From positions 25,313,112 to 25,377,111 of the forward strand of contig NC_079898.1 of assembly GCF_024868665.1 (NCBI RefSeq): a stretch of DNA of 64,000 nt, read 5' to 3'. Below are positions 42,250 through 51,329 of this stretch, one piece after another. This DNA comes from Triplophysa rosa (lineage: Eukaryota; Chordata; Actinopteri; Cypriniformes; Nemacheilidae). Each line of letters opens with the position of its first letter. Within the stretch, counting starts at the first letter, position 1. The notes below the pieces were generated by a model that had not been told where the DNA came from, made no database searches, and worked only from the letters and a program-made list of their open reading frames with translations. The position numbers and the translations under genes are program-made.

Positions 42250-43102
42250 CAGTATATATATTACGCTTGGATGTATAATTAATTTTAAAATGATTTCATC
42301 ATATACAGTGAAAGAGTAAGAAAAGCTGCGTCAGACGATAGCTCGAGCTGCAAGGTTTCTCTGAACAACAGCGCTTTTACAGCCGGCTAACGACAACTCT
42401 TTAAACTGTGTGTCTGTATAAAAGGTGTTTTATTGTGTATGAACTGATTTTGAGGACTGCTCACATGGAATTACTTGCGAGTGCGCGTCTGTAGACAGGG
42501 TATCTTTGACTTAAGTGACTACAGGGGGTAAAGGAAAGGTTAGGCGGAAAGCCCTAATATGGAGATGGACTGGGTGTGTTTTATGCAAATGACTAAACTT
42601 GTGCACGCGGCCGCTCATTTAAAATACTCCAAATTCACAAACATTAGGTCGAGGTTAAGAACGGATTCCTGTGCGTACGCACGTGTTGTGAATTAGGTGG
42701 GAAGCTTTCGTGAGAAGTTCAAATACGAATATCTACGTGATTATTAGTTAATGAGACCCATTGAGTCTAGGGTGGTCTGGATGGTTGCTAAGATGTACTA
42801 GGTGGTTGCTTACCAATCCATGCTAAAAGACACAAATGATTCCACATGATTTTTATTATTCTGAGAATGAATCTTTTAATGAACCTGTAAAAAGATCCAG
42901 TTCAAAAGATTCATTCAGGACATACAGTAGAGATGATGGTGCTTGTGTGGATGCGTCTTACTGTGGCGACGATTCTCTTCACAGCGACTGCCGAGAGCTC
43001 TTCTCCTTTGGGTTCCTGTACCAGTGTCATGCCCAAATACTTCAGCTGAAAGACCATCCCCTCCAACAGAGTCTCCCGCGTGTCCGTCCAGTTCTCCGGC
43101 AG
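29722..43102 (-). CDS. ldlrap1: ldlrap1, LDL receptor adaptor protein 1 / ARH (exons 2-9; exon 1 not found)
   Basis: ARH links FxNPxY tails of LDL-receptor family members to clathrin and AP-2 at coated pits. Eight minus-strand exons were joined: 42962-43102, 41057-41169, 39475-39589, 39171-39243, 37953-38054, 35393-35505, 34997-35031 and 29722-29878. They give 282 residues plus stop; with a ~30-residue exon 1 the length matches human (about 308). The PTB domain runs from LPENWTDTRETLLEGM to AFEFWQ, with ISYCTADKMHDKVFAYIAQ intact. It is followed by a Lys/Ser-rich linker, a clathrin-box-like LLDLG, the AP-2 appendage motif EDGLDEAFSRLAQSRTNPQ, and the tail ECLSPSNWDKAD. Fish have a/b paralogs; I cannot tell which this is. 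Exon 1 may lie right of the window or have been missed. Confidence 0.95.
30485..31620. repeat. ~427-bp tandem duplication with internal 45-bp satellite
   Basis: AAATGTCTTTCAATAAATTA occurs at 30491 and again at 30918, followed in both by TTACTGTGTGTTGTGAGTTT and AGAAAGAATCTAGCACTTC-like sequence. Within the second copy TTTTGAGAATTAAGTTACAG recurs every 45 bp from about 31114 (31114, 31159, 31204). Beyond it, GAAGTCGTA/AAAGTCATA units continue imperfectly. Confidence 0.85.
32490..32705 (+). repeat. Angel-like palindromic MITE
   Basis: TTAAAGGTATAGTTTTCCCC and CAAAATATCTTGTGTTCC mark the ends and hairpin. The right end, GACAGAATTTTCATTTTG, matches the family. Confidence 0.65.
33547..34770. mobile_element. 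Harbinger-like MITE (split)
   Basis: The outer ends are AGGGGTGCGTTTCCC and, inverted, GAGGTGTGTTTCCC, with inner AGCATCGTTAGCC against ACATCGTTAATT. Similar GGTGCGTTTCCC ends occur in fish Harbinger-type MITEs (from memory). A 490-bp element interrupts it. Confidence 0.6.
33738..34227. mobile_element. hAT-like MITE nested in the Harbinger-like element
   Basis: The ends are CAGTGTTGGGTGTAACTAG and inverted AGTAACTTACCCAACACTG. A perfect 8-bp TSD, ATTATGAC, is present (33730-33737 and 34228-34235). Confidence 0.9.
34997..35031 (-). CDS. ldlrap1: ldlrap1 exon 8 (35-bp microexon)
   Basis: It has an ATGTATTTTTCAG acceptor and a CTCAAG|GTAATG donor, in phase 0 and out phase 2. It encodes ELEDGLDEAFS, the acidic core of the AP-2 beta2-appendage motif. 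The Phe is here and the Leu and Arg are in exon 9. Confidence 0.95.
35080..35375 (+). repeat. GGGGAC/TG repeat family, copy abutting ldlrap1 exon 7
   Basis: A TG run (35083-35108) is followed by CCCGGTGGGGACC, GGGGACTCGTGTCACCG, TTTAGGTTTAGGGGTAGGG, ACTGTCCCCACGGAG and a closing GTGCGCGTGTGTG run. It has the same order and orientation as the copy at 4966-5270. Confidence 0.85.
35393..35505 (-). CDS. ldlrap1: ldlrap1 exon 7 (clathrin-box exon)
   Basis: The acceptor is a (TG)n run ending TGTAG. The donor is TATGG|GTAAGAG, in phase 1 and out phase 0. It encodes EVATGNLLDLGAGVKDH and NFSTENNNTVW; human has LVATGNLLDLEE and SVVW. The last residue of the clathrin box is Gly rather than Glu. Confidence 0.95.
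35506..35545. repeat. CA microsatellite forming the 3' splice region of ldlrap1 intron 6
   Basis: About 18 CA units on the plus strand are (TG)18 on the transcript, ending directly at TAG|exon 7. Confidence 0.93.
35546..37952. other. ldlrap1: ldlrap1 intron 6
   Basis: It contains a divergent copy (about 36530-36740) of the MITE seen at 14800 and a common-looking repeat at about 37530-37760 (TTAAAGGAGTCATATGGCG). No further exon was seen. Confidence 0.5.
36530..36740. repeat. Divergent copy of the 14.8-kb MITE
   Basis: ATCATTTTGGAAGACG and CTCCAGAAGAACTTCCTG match the left arm of 14800-14990. The right arm is not clear. Confidence 0.5.
37953..38054 (-). CDS. ldlrap1: ldlrap1 exon 6
   Basis: The 102-bp exon has a TCTCTCGCTCAG acceptor and a GGAG|GTGAGC donor, in phase 1 and out phase 1. 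It encodes EKEKGKQVKCVSDEEAASSS and SPSDSSASLGSVRGG, the Lys-rich then Ser-rich linker after the PTB domain. Human starts KEEKEKRDK at the same point; the rest is diverged. Confidence 0.9.
38110..38392. mobile_element. hAT-like MITE 55 bp upstream of the exon 6 acceptor
   Basis: The ends are CAGTGGTTCTCAAACTTTTT and inverted AGTTTGAGAACCACTG. The TSDs TGCTAGGT and TGCTAGAT match at 7 of 8 bases (38102-38109 and 38393-38400). Confidence 0.9.
38627..38905 (+). repeat. Angel-like palindromic MITE
   Basis: AGATAGTTCAACCAAAATT and CACAAAAAGAAGATATTTTG pair with CAAAATATCTTCTTTTGTG and CTTTTGGGTGAACTACCCC. Confidence 0.75.
39171..39243 (-). CDS. ldlrap1: ldlrap1 exon 5 (end of PTB domain)
   Basis: The 73-bp exon has a CTCTGTCTGTAAG acceptor and an AAAGAAG|GTACTC donor, in phase 0 and out phase 1. 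It encodes AQAVTLTVAQAFRVAFEFWQ, the C-terminal helix of the PTB fold, nearly identical to human. A GA microsatellite starts about 8 bp upstream of it. Confidence 0.97.
39250..39282. repeat. GA microsatellite
   Basis: About 15 GA units on the plus strand give a CU-rich tract just before the exon 5 acceptor in the transcript. Confidence 0.9.
39475..39589 (-). CDS. ldlrap1: ldlrap1 exon 4 (PTB core)
   Basis: The exon has a GTGTCTGCAG acceptor, in phase 2 and out phase 0. The donor is placed after the GTG codon (AAGGTG|GTGAGT), one codon later than the alternative AAG|GTGGTG, because GTGAGT is the better match and human has a hydrophobic residue there. It encodes ISYCTADKMHDKVFAYIAQ and ETLECHAYLCAKKK. 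Confidence 0.96.
39880..40190 (+). mobile_element. L2-like LINE 3' end fragment
   Basis: GAGACTGGTTTCTCCCGAGG, GTAAAGCTGCTTTGGAACAA and GCGCTATATAAATACAATTG followed by tandem AATTG units form the well-known 3' end of fish L2-type LINEs (family from memory). It is 5'-truncated, with no ORF. Confidence 0.75.
40191..41056. other. ldlrap1: ldlrap1 intron 3 segment without recognised content
   Basis: Open frames at 40436-40701 overlap on both strands and show no known domain. Confidence 0.4.
41057..41169 (-). CDS. ldlrap1: ldlrap1 exon 3 (PTB domain)
   Basis: The 113-bp exon has a TTTCTCTCTCTCAG acceptor and a ATACAG|GTGAGT donor, in phase 0 and out phase 2. It encodes AKASGKKLQKVTLKVSPRGI and NQLIENISIYR, near-identical to human apart from LHDGVS in place of LTDNLT. 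Confidence 0.97.
41585..41612. repeat. CA microsatellite
   Basis: A short CA run of about 13 units within ldlrap1 intron 2. Confidence 0.85.
42038..42759. mobile_element. TIR element with GGGTCTCA ends and 3-bp ATT TSD
   Basis: The ends are GGGTCTCAATCACTAA and inverted TTAGTTAATGAGACCC. Subterminal GCATGCGTACGCAC and GTGCGTACGCACG are also mirrored. ATT flanks both ends. An (AT)n run lies at about 42222-42260. A 3-bp TSD suggests a PIF/Harbinger relative; family uncertain. Confidence 0.7.
42962..43102 (-). CDS. ldlrap1: ldlrap1 exon 2 (PTB start)
   Basis: The exon has an ACA|GTAAGA donor, out phase 0. It encodes LPENWTDTRETLLEGMVFQL, KYLGMTLVQEPKGEELS and KRIVAT, 47 codons. The acceptor is placed at GAAGAG|CTG by analogy with human; GAAG|AGCTG two bases earlier is possible, and the missing exon 1 phase would decide. 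Confidence 0.95.
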
Positions 43103-43613
43103 CTCTTCAGAGAAACGCTCTGATTATTCTCAATCCTAATTCTCTTATTATTGTAACTACAACATAGTTTGGCATTACAGTAATGAGAACATTTCATTTG
43201 CCTTAGGAAAATATCATTTTTAAAGTTATCTTTTGATACTTGGGCTACCTGAAAATATGCTTATATACACACACTCTTTAGCGACTTAAACACACTGAAC
43301 AAATACTAATTTTATGAACGAATATACTTGCTAAATACTAAAGCAACTCCAATATTTACACATGAAACACATCACACAATTCATCATTAAAACACAGTTT
43401 TAAATCAGGTCTTTTCATTCAGATCCTCTTTGATAGACACCTGCGCAAGACACACACACACACTGCCCTGTTCTCTGATCTCACATGCACATACAGAGGT
43501 CAGGTTTAGGGTCCGTTCCTCACAACTGCCGCTCGATTACACCAGAACCTCATGTGCTTAATGGATCTGAGCACAGTAAATTATCATAATCTCATTTATA
43601 CTGATCCGTAATT

Positions 43614-43615
43614 GA

Positions 43616-43707
<92 letters not shown>

Positions 43708-43738
43708 AAAGGAAGGAAGGAATGATGGGAGGAAGGAA

Positions 43739-43799
<61 letters not shown>

Positions 43800-44263
43800 G
43801 AAGGAAGGAAGGAAGGAAGGAAAGAAATAAGAAAGAAAGAGGGGAAGGAAGGAAGGAAGGAAGGAAGGAAGGAAGGAAGGAAGGAAGGAAGGAAGGAAGG
43901 AAGGAAGGAAGGAAGGAAGGAAGGAAGGAAGGAAGGAAGGAAGGAAGGAAGGAAGGAAGGAAGGAAGGAAGGAAGGAAGGAAGGAAGGAAGGAAGGAAGG
44001 AAGGAAGGAAGGAAGGAAGGAAGGAAGGAAGGAAGGAAGGAAGGAAGGAAGGAAGGAAGGAAGGAAGGAAGGAAGGAAGGAAGGAAGGAAGGAAGGAAGG
44101 AAGGAAGGAGGAAGGAAGGAAGGAAGGAAGGAAGGAAGGATGGAAGGAAGGAAGGGAGGAAGGAAGGAAGGAAGGAAGGAAGGAAGGAAGGAAGGAAGGA
44201 AGGAAGGAAGGAAGGAAGGAAGGAAGGATGGAAGCAAGAAAGGAAGCAAGCAAGCAAGCAAGC

Positions 44264-44351
<88 letters not shown>

Positions 44352-44353
44352 AA
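43614..44353. repeat. 740-bp compound GAAA/GGAA microsatellite
   Basis: (GAAA)n blocks flank a GGAA array running with few interruptions from about 43842 to 44236, including about 265 bp of uninterrupted GGAA. A short GCAA patch lies at about 44233-44263. Long open frames here (Phe-Leu-Pro-Ser or Lys-Glu-Arg-Lys repeats in all frames) are artefacts of the repeat. It lies about 0.5 kb upstream of ldlrap1 exon 2. Confidence 0.98.
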
Positions 44354-45117
44354 ATTGTGGCTTATGATTCTGTAATGATGGTGTTGGTGTGCACGCGATA
44401 ACACACGTGTACATGTATGAAAATGAATACTGAGTATTTCTAATTTCATGAATCATTCATAGATCACTGGCAGACAGGTGGTCTCTGAAACCCCCATCAG
44501 AGATCATATGCATCCCTGTTTCTGCCTACAAGAGTAAAATGTCTCAAGCGCCATCTGTCTTTTATTCATAATTTTTCTTCTCAGCTGAAATATTCTAAAG
44601 CGTTAACGTCTGACATAAACATTTACTTTCTAGCCCTTCTTTAGTACGCAGTTTTCATCAGACCTCTGGGTGTTTATGGAATAAAAGGGTGTGTAATGGC
44701 CTTAATGAAAAATCCGCCCCCTGATGTAACTCATTAAATGTGTTAACAAAAAAAAACACCTCTTAACAGCTCCATCACAGTCACTCTTTTACTGTGTCAA
44801 AGAGGGTTTTATTACTGTAACCCGAAATTAATTTGTGCCAAAACAGTGTGTGAGTTCATTCAAAAACTATTCAGGGTGATTCAGTCTGATCAGTGAAATC
44901 TGTACGCCTTATTAACAAAAAAAAAGATTTTTTCATTCATAAATCAGACAAAACTTTTGCCTGAAGCAAGTTTTTGTTTGCAATGAAAGTGTTACATAAA
45001 AAAAAAAACTGACACTGACACGTGACATGCTTTGTGTAAAACGTTGAATAATACAAACGTCTCTTTAAAATAAACAAACTAATACTTCGTCTGTGCTTTT
45101 CTTGGATTTTTTTACAT
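44354..45117. other. No recognised content
   Basis: AT-rich sequence within the presumed ldlrap1 intron 1 or 5' flank. Confidence 0.4.
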
Positions 45118-45929
45118 TTAACGCCCGTTTCACACCGAACGCGTAAGCAGTAGCGCCTAATTTTTTCGGCATCCATGTTAACAGATGAGAGCATTCATAC
45201 CACACGCGCAAACGGCACGTAAGCAGCAGTCCAGCAATCATTTCGCCGCCGAGTCTATTTTTGCTGCGCTGCTCACGCTCACTTAAAGCGACAGTGCACT
45301 CTTTACAGTCAAAGTGCACATGGATTGACAGGAAAAAGTAACACTTTTACCTTTAAAGCATGTAAGTGGTGTCTAATGTGTTTTTAACAGCCGCCATGAC
45401 TTCCAAAAACACTTTTGTCACGAGTTTTTTTGGCCAAACCACAACAGCCAGCACATTTAAAGGAGTTATAATACAAGTATATCTTAAATGTTATGCTTAT
45501 TGCACATGAACGAGGGGAAAACGATCGCATTATGCTGTCAGTGTACTGTCTAAACCCCACTGTCATCATAACCTTATGAAAAAAAATGATAAAACTACAG
45601 AGACATCATGTTATATGCTTATATTGCGTATGTGTGAGAGAAAAACAATAAATAACTCTCAATAACTCTCTCCTATGGTAAGTTAACCCTTTAGCGACTT
45701 AAATTGTATCCTTCAAAGCACAATGGCTTTTTAATTAGAATTTGTACTACGTGGATCTAAAAGAGCATGAATAAGGTGGATAAAACAAATCCACTGGAAA
45801 TTTTGCTCATAGATGCATTTAAAATAACGTAATGTGAAATTGTGGTTGAACGTGGTACCCGTGGCTCTCCCTATGCGCTGCACCCGCTCCACATACACGC
45901 TGCTTAAGCGTGCGTTATGAAACGGCCGT
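45118..45929. mobile_element. MITE with ~31-bp imperfect TIRs
   Basis: The left end TTAACGCCCGTTTCACACCG is mirrored by CGTTATGAAACGGCCGTAAG, and GAACGCGTAAGC by GCTTAAGCGTGC. No transposase is present. Confidence 0.65.
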
Positions 45930-46126
45930 AAGAAATATCAGCATATCCACATTTTCCAAGTTTGCAGTAAACACAGCGGCCCCTGCTGTTCATAACATGT
46001 ATTAACGATTCAAATAACATCTCAACTGTCACATATTATAATCGATTTTCAACCGGCTCACGGGGAATCGTTACATTCCAATTTTTCTCAGATTAAAACC
46101 CTAGTGGACACAGGACTTTACCATGG

Positions 46127-46788
46127 CAGGGTTTTTCCTGCATAGAGAAATTGGAGGCGACCGCCTCCGTCAAATGTCGTGCCGCCTCAGGCTTTCGCCA
46201 AAATTATGTTGCGAGTCTTCACAAGAAATGCTGAGTGCATTTAACAGACTTAAATTAACATGACGTACATCATTGTAATGTCTTTAGCTGTCCAGTTGGA
46301 TCGTTGAATCAGCGTATACTGTACACAGCGAGTTCGCCAGTATGAACACACATTGCGTTTAGAACGACTCGCACACGAATGACTCATTTGAACAGATTCA
46401 TTTAAACTATTGAACTTTTCAGTCACTAGCGAATATAAGAGATCCTTGAATCATTTAAAGTGAACCACAGAGAATGCAAGATGTGAATGAGCTTTGCTCA
46501 TTTTGAAAGACTGGTTAATTCAGTTGGCTATTGTGGGCTGAAAAGTTAGTTGAAAATGATAAAAAAGCTTTATTTGATTAAAAAAACATTTCTGTTTGGT
46601 TGAATAAAAGTAATGTTTTATATAACTTAATAATTGTCATTTTTATCTAATTTTATTAGAACTTTTAATATGTCAAACTCAAAGTCACTTTGGTTAAGAC
46701 ACTAAAAGGTACGGTAGGCCTACGTGTGTGTGTGTACAAGATCAGGATGGCACCACCTCCGCCTCATTTTGAGCCAGGAAAAACCCTG
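46127..46788. mobile_element. hAT5-like element, CAGGG ends and 5-bp TSD
   Basis: The ends are CAGGGTTTTTCCTGCATAG and inverted GAGCCAGGAAAAACCCTG. CATGG is duplicated at 46122-46126 and 46789-46793. Subterminal GGAGGCGACCGCCTCC on the left resembles CACCTCCGCCTC on the right. Confidence 0.8.
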
Positions 46789-46793
46789 CATGG

Positions 46794-47684
46794 CCCCTAA
46801 ATAGTCACAACATGACCTCTGATTGGTCATTTAACATGTCATTTAAACTGTCTCAATGAACCACAGACCAAGGTGGCACACGGGATACAAAAACACTACA
46901 GTCTTGTGTTGCCTCAGACTTCTTGCATAATAACTGAAATCATAAAAAGTAACGATTCGTTTTGCATCACATACACACGGTCCATCAGACACATCAAACA
47001 CATCCAGCAGCCACACAGAGATGATAGACCGCAGGCGTGTTTCTAAACGCATTGAGCTGTTGGGTTTATTGAAACACAAACACATAAGTTGGTCTAATCA
47101 ACACAAACACATTTTTAGCAAATCCATGAAATATATTCATGTTGTCATACAAAATTTACTTAATGCGTTTGCTTTTGTTTAGGGGAGAATGACGACCCAG
47201 ACATAAATTCACACAAACACACTGTCACACAAAACAGGATGAGAGAGGGAAATGAGCAGGTTATTTTTGAAGACGGAGAGAGAGAGCGAGCGAGATAAAG
47301 AGAGAGAAACAAAGAGAGAGACGAGCAGTTTCACAAACATGCACTAATTTAAATACTAAATCACCCAGTGAAGTGACACAAACACACGTCTGTGTTGTGT
47401 TGTGTTGTTCTCAGTACTGTTGTAGAAATATTTATATCACAACTTTTCTTGGTTAAGTTACTTGGAAGTGTGCTACCACCGGTGCTGTCGACATCTCTAT
47501 GATGGGTTTTGCAGAGAGAACTACAAAACAAGCACACTCACAGGCTGAAGACCACAAACACACACATCTGTAAATTGTAAAAACACAGACCTAACACCAT
47601 CTGACAGTGTGAGAATACATCAAGCACTTCATGCAGAAGTGAGGTGTGACGAAAAACCACAGACACACGCACAAACACAAATAA
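46794..47684. other. No recognised content
   Basis: AT-rich sequence with a GAGA-rich patch at about 47275-47320; no gene seen. Confidence 0.4.
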
Positions 47685-48304
47685 GGCCGTGTTCAGACTT
47701 TTTCGAAGCTGCTAGAGTCTGTTTTACATTACAATCCTATGGAGTAAACCGTGTTTTCAAAAAACGTCCCGAGCGCTTTTTTAAACGCCAGCGCCGGTGT
47801 CTTTTTCTGCAGCTCAGAGCGTCTTTTGAGGTTGAAAAAAGTTCAACTTTTCCAAAAGAAAACGCCCTACATCATGCTCCTTTTTCACAGCTAACCAATG
47901 ACAGAGACCTGTCGTTTCCATAACAACATGCGAGAAACGTGATTGGTCGAGAAGGCTCAAGCTCGAAATTTTTTTATTGTGGCCGAAACGCCCGTTGGAG
48001 GATAGTTTTGTATAAATGCAAGTTTAATTTTCACTTTCAACAACTTGTGATTATATTTCTAGCGAGAAATTAGTATTGTAGTTTTTAAATATGTGAATAG
48101 ATATTGCAAAGACGCTCTCTGTTTATAATTCAAATAGACTTCCATTACACTGCCTATCTGTTTCCCTGGGCTGCCTTCGTGCACTCCGAAGTCATGGCGT
48201 TCGGCTGCTATTTGTTACCAAACGCGGCCAGCGTTTTTTTAACTAAAAAAAGCGCCTTTATCAACCTTTTCTTGTCAAAAAAGAAGTTAAGTGTGAACAC
48301 GGCC
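47685..48304. mobile_element. TAA-flanked MITE (Harbinger-like)
   Basis: The ends are GGCCGTGTTCAGACTTTTT and inverted AAGTTAAGTGTGAACACGGCC. TAA flanks both sides (47682-47684 and 48305-48307), fitting PIF/Harbinger target choice. The 104-aa open frame overlapping it is incidental. Confidence 0.75.
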
Positions 48305-48546
48305 TAAGAATGTTTTATTCTAAAAATAAAAAGAGTCGCACCAGCAAACAAGAAAAAATATAATTATATTATTTATATAATAACATAAGCCTAATAATGT
48401 TTTGAAACGGTAGAATACAAAAGGTTAATGTAAAGGTGAAGTACATGGGTGGGTGGTGTTAGGGGACAAACAATATCATGATCAATGATAGGCCACATCA
48501 TAAAAGAAAATCAAATGCATGTATGCTCTTAGAAAGCAGATTCAGT

Positions 48547-48547
<1 letters not shown>

Positions 48548-48592
<45 letters not shown>
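48548..48592. repeat. CA microsatellite
   Basis: About 22 uninterrupted CA units. Confidence 0.95.
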
Positions 48593-48594
<2 letters not shown>

Positions 48595-50203
48595 AGAATT
48601 CAGAGACACACATAAGCGTTCACAGATGTTTGATATTCACACAGACAACAAATTGACAGACAGCTCTCAGAGCTCACAATAACAATGAAATGATGCAAGA
48701 TGCAGAGCAGGACATCAATGACATCACTTCCTCTAATGAAAGGAAATTAACTCTGCTGACAAGGAGGAGGAGAGGCAGAAGGAATAAATCATGGGAGAGA
48801 TATTTGGATCAGAGAGGAAACAGAAGTGAGATGAAAGAAATCATGACTGTGATGTTTACAGCACCGCTTATAAACAACCTTCAAAGTGAATATGAGGTGA
48901 TGATCCCAGCTCCCTGAACACACGTCTGTGTTTACAGTTTAACGCATCTGCAACAGTAACTGACTAATGTTTCATAAAGTCTCGTCTCTTAAACAGTCCT
49001 TTATAACCAGTGCAATCATTAAAACTGAACTGTTAAACCACAAACACCAATGTGGAAAAAAACGTGTATCATTTCAAATCCGTTCACAGCAAGAATGAAC
49101 GACAGGCGAATTCTCGTGTTTAGTTTTATTTGAAGTTATCTTTACGTTGTGTTGTGAACATGCGGAAAAGTGTCATTACAACAGGGCTCTACACTGCGAC
49201 TAAATGGTCGCATTTTGCATTTTGGTCGCAAGTTTTTCTTAATGGTCGCACCGGTGCGACAGCCAAACTGATCAATATATAATTTTTGCGTATTATTAAA
49301 TTAATGCGCAGAAATGTTATATTGCGCAAGCGGCGCATTCATTTTCGTCTCCCCTCCTTCAACCATTCACTTATCTATCAGTGGCCCCGCCCCCAAAGAC
49401 GTAATTCGCGGGTAGAGGCGAAGGACCGAAAGAGCAGACGAGTGAAGCGCTCAATCTTGCAACTGAAATAAATATGCAGAATACAAGAATTTCCTCGGCT
49501 AAGGTACAAAACAGCAAAGATAACGAAATGTGTTGCAGTATTGTATGCATGGAAGCTAATGCAGGAAACACGTGTTTAAACTTAAACGATTGTATAAAGC
49601 TCTCTAACAATACTGCAAAGCATACAAAACGTTACACATCACGCTAAATACTATTTATTTGTAAGTCGCTATTGATAGATATGGAGGACTAAACCTGCAA
49701 AAATTATAAATAAATAAATGTATAAATAAATAAATATATAAACAAATAACTGTAATAATATGAAAATAAATAAAGGAATGAATGGTTTGATAAAACAAAA
49801 TAATTCGTTTTAGCTATTATTGATCTTAGCTTTAACTTTTCTTTTCATTTTTTAAATTGATTTATTTTTTTTTGTGTCCATTTTTTAATTATTTTTAATT
49901 ATTATTATTATTTATTTTTAGATTATTTTATTTATCATTTCCTTTTATTTTTACATTTATTTATTTATACGTTTATTTATTTTTATATTTATTTATTATC
50001 GCATGTATTTATTTCCACTTTTATTTATTTATTCTTGAATTTATTCTTACTTTTCTGTGCCTTGTATGATAATTAGATGGGTTGGTCTTGCCTACTATTG
50101 GTTCAGCGTAGATTGAAGCGTTTGATCGATTACTCTTGACTTGCTTTGGACTAACGTCACGTCACTCACTGATCATTTGCTTCGTGTATAACGTTAAGTA
50201 ACT

Positions 50204-50551
50204 ATGGCGGGCGCACAATTAGCTAGAGAGTTACAGCATTTAGCCAATGAAGTCGATAACCATGCATCAAATGACTGTGTGTCATTCAGATTAGGTGCGT
50301 TTATTGATGATTTATTACAGATTGACGGCGAGATAAATGACAAAGTTCTCCCTCGGTTGTTAGCCTCTTTGCAGCACATTCAAAGTCTGTGCGAGTCAGA
50401 GGGTGCTATGCTATGGTGGCGTTACAGTTCAACTGGTGAAAATCATAAAGCACAAAATGTAATAAGGTTTAACTACACAGATGAGCTTGTAAACCGAAGT
50501 CGCAAGCTAACGCTTTGTCAAAGTGATAGTTATAAGCAGCCTTTCGGTTAG
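50204..50551 (+). CDS. Transposon-borne ORF, left-arm copy (function unknown)
   Basis: ATG in good context (AACTATGGCGGG) opens MAGAQLARELQHLANEVD, then SFRLGAFIDDLLQIDGEIND, PRLLASLQHIQSLCESEG and an unmatched tail. The first ~70 residues are predicted helical and are duplicated in the right arm. Relative to that copy it has ten extra codons (PRLLASLQHIQS replaces QN) without loss of frame. I do not recognise the family. It may be the first exon of a longer transposon gene. Confidence 0.45.
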   Translation: MAGAQLARELQHLANEVDNHASNDCVSFRLGAFIDDLLQIDGEINDKVLPRLLASLQHIQSLCESEGAMLWWRYSSTGENHKAQNVIRFNYTDELVNRSRKLTLCQSDSYKQPFG

Positions 50552-51104
50552 AAAAAGCGTAAAGATTTAATGTAACATGATGTAACATAATGTAAATGAA
50601 TTGAGACATAGTGAACTTAAGTCACAAGTTAACACGGTAGTAATGAGCATCGTTCTTTCACTACAGGGGCCATCAAATGGAAACCATTCCTTCTAAAAAG
50701 ACGTGGTTACTAAACGGTACTCGTAAACTACATTCCATAAGAGATAAATAACACAGAGGTCACAAGTTAAGACGGGCATATTCCCTTGATTCATCCAGCT
50801 GCATATTGTTGTGTGACATCTTGATATTATTGCAAAGATCCGCAGCAGCTAGCATTGCGAAATAGCTTAGTGTGATTGTTACCGTAGTGACACGCTGCCT
50901 CGCTTTATTGTATGGGTACGAATCCCGTGTCAAATCGCTTTATTTATTTTTTCACCTCGCTTCAGCCGTTACGGGCGATCATACCAATAATTTGCAATCT
51001 TAACAAGAATGTCAAAATCATGTAACAAGAAAGTCTGTGTTTATTAGACATCTTAATATCAAGTCGTCTTGTGCTTTCAGAATCGACGAATCTGCTGAGG
51101 TCGT

Positions 51105-51329
51105 TCATGCACCTCTTTGGCAGAGGACCTGTAACCGGAACTTGGTCACCACCTTAGCACCCCCTGACTCGCACAGATTTTGAAGAACTTTGTCATTTAT
51201 CTCGCCGTCAATCTGTAATAAATCATCAATAAGTGCATCTAATCTGAATGACACATAGTCATTTGATGCATGGTTATCGACTTCATTGGCTAAATGCTGT
51301 AACTCTCTAGCTAATTGTGCGCCCGCCAT
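51105..51329 (-). CDS. Transposon-borne ORF, right-arm copy
   Basis: The same MAGAQLARELQHLANEV start, facing the left copy, with SFRLDALIDDLLQIDGEIND, then NLCESGGAK and a tail beyond the arm. The arms differ by an in-frame 30-bp indel, which argues that the frame was once under coding constraint. Confidence 0.4.
   Translation of the reverse strand: MAGAQLARELQHLANEVDNHASNDYVSFRLDALIDDLLQIDGEINDKVLQNLCESGGAKVVTKFRLQVLCQRGA

Noticed and set aside
43558..44456. Very long open frames of Phe-Leu-Pro-Ser or Lys-Glu-Arg-Lys repeats on both strands
   Set aside because: They are translations of the GAAA/GGAA microsatellite in every frame; no coding evidence.
45170..45200. Possible ldlrap1 exon 1 (ATG GAT GCC on the minus strand)
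   Set aside because: Downstream codons do not match the expected Lys-Ser-Ala-Gly-Arg start and the site lies inside a MITE.
48690..48917. 75-aa basic frame
   Set aside because: No recognised domain, no splice context, AT-rich intergenic or intronic DNA.
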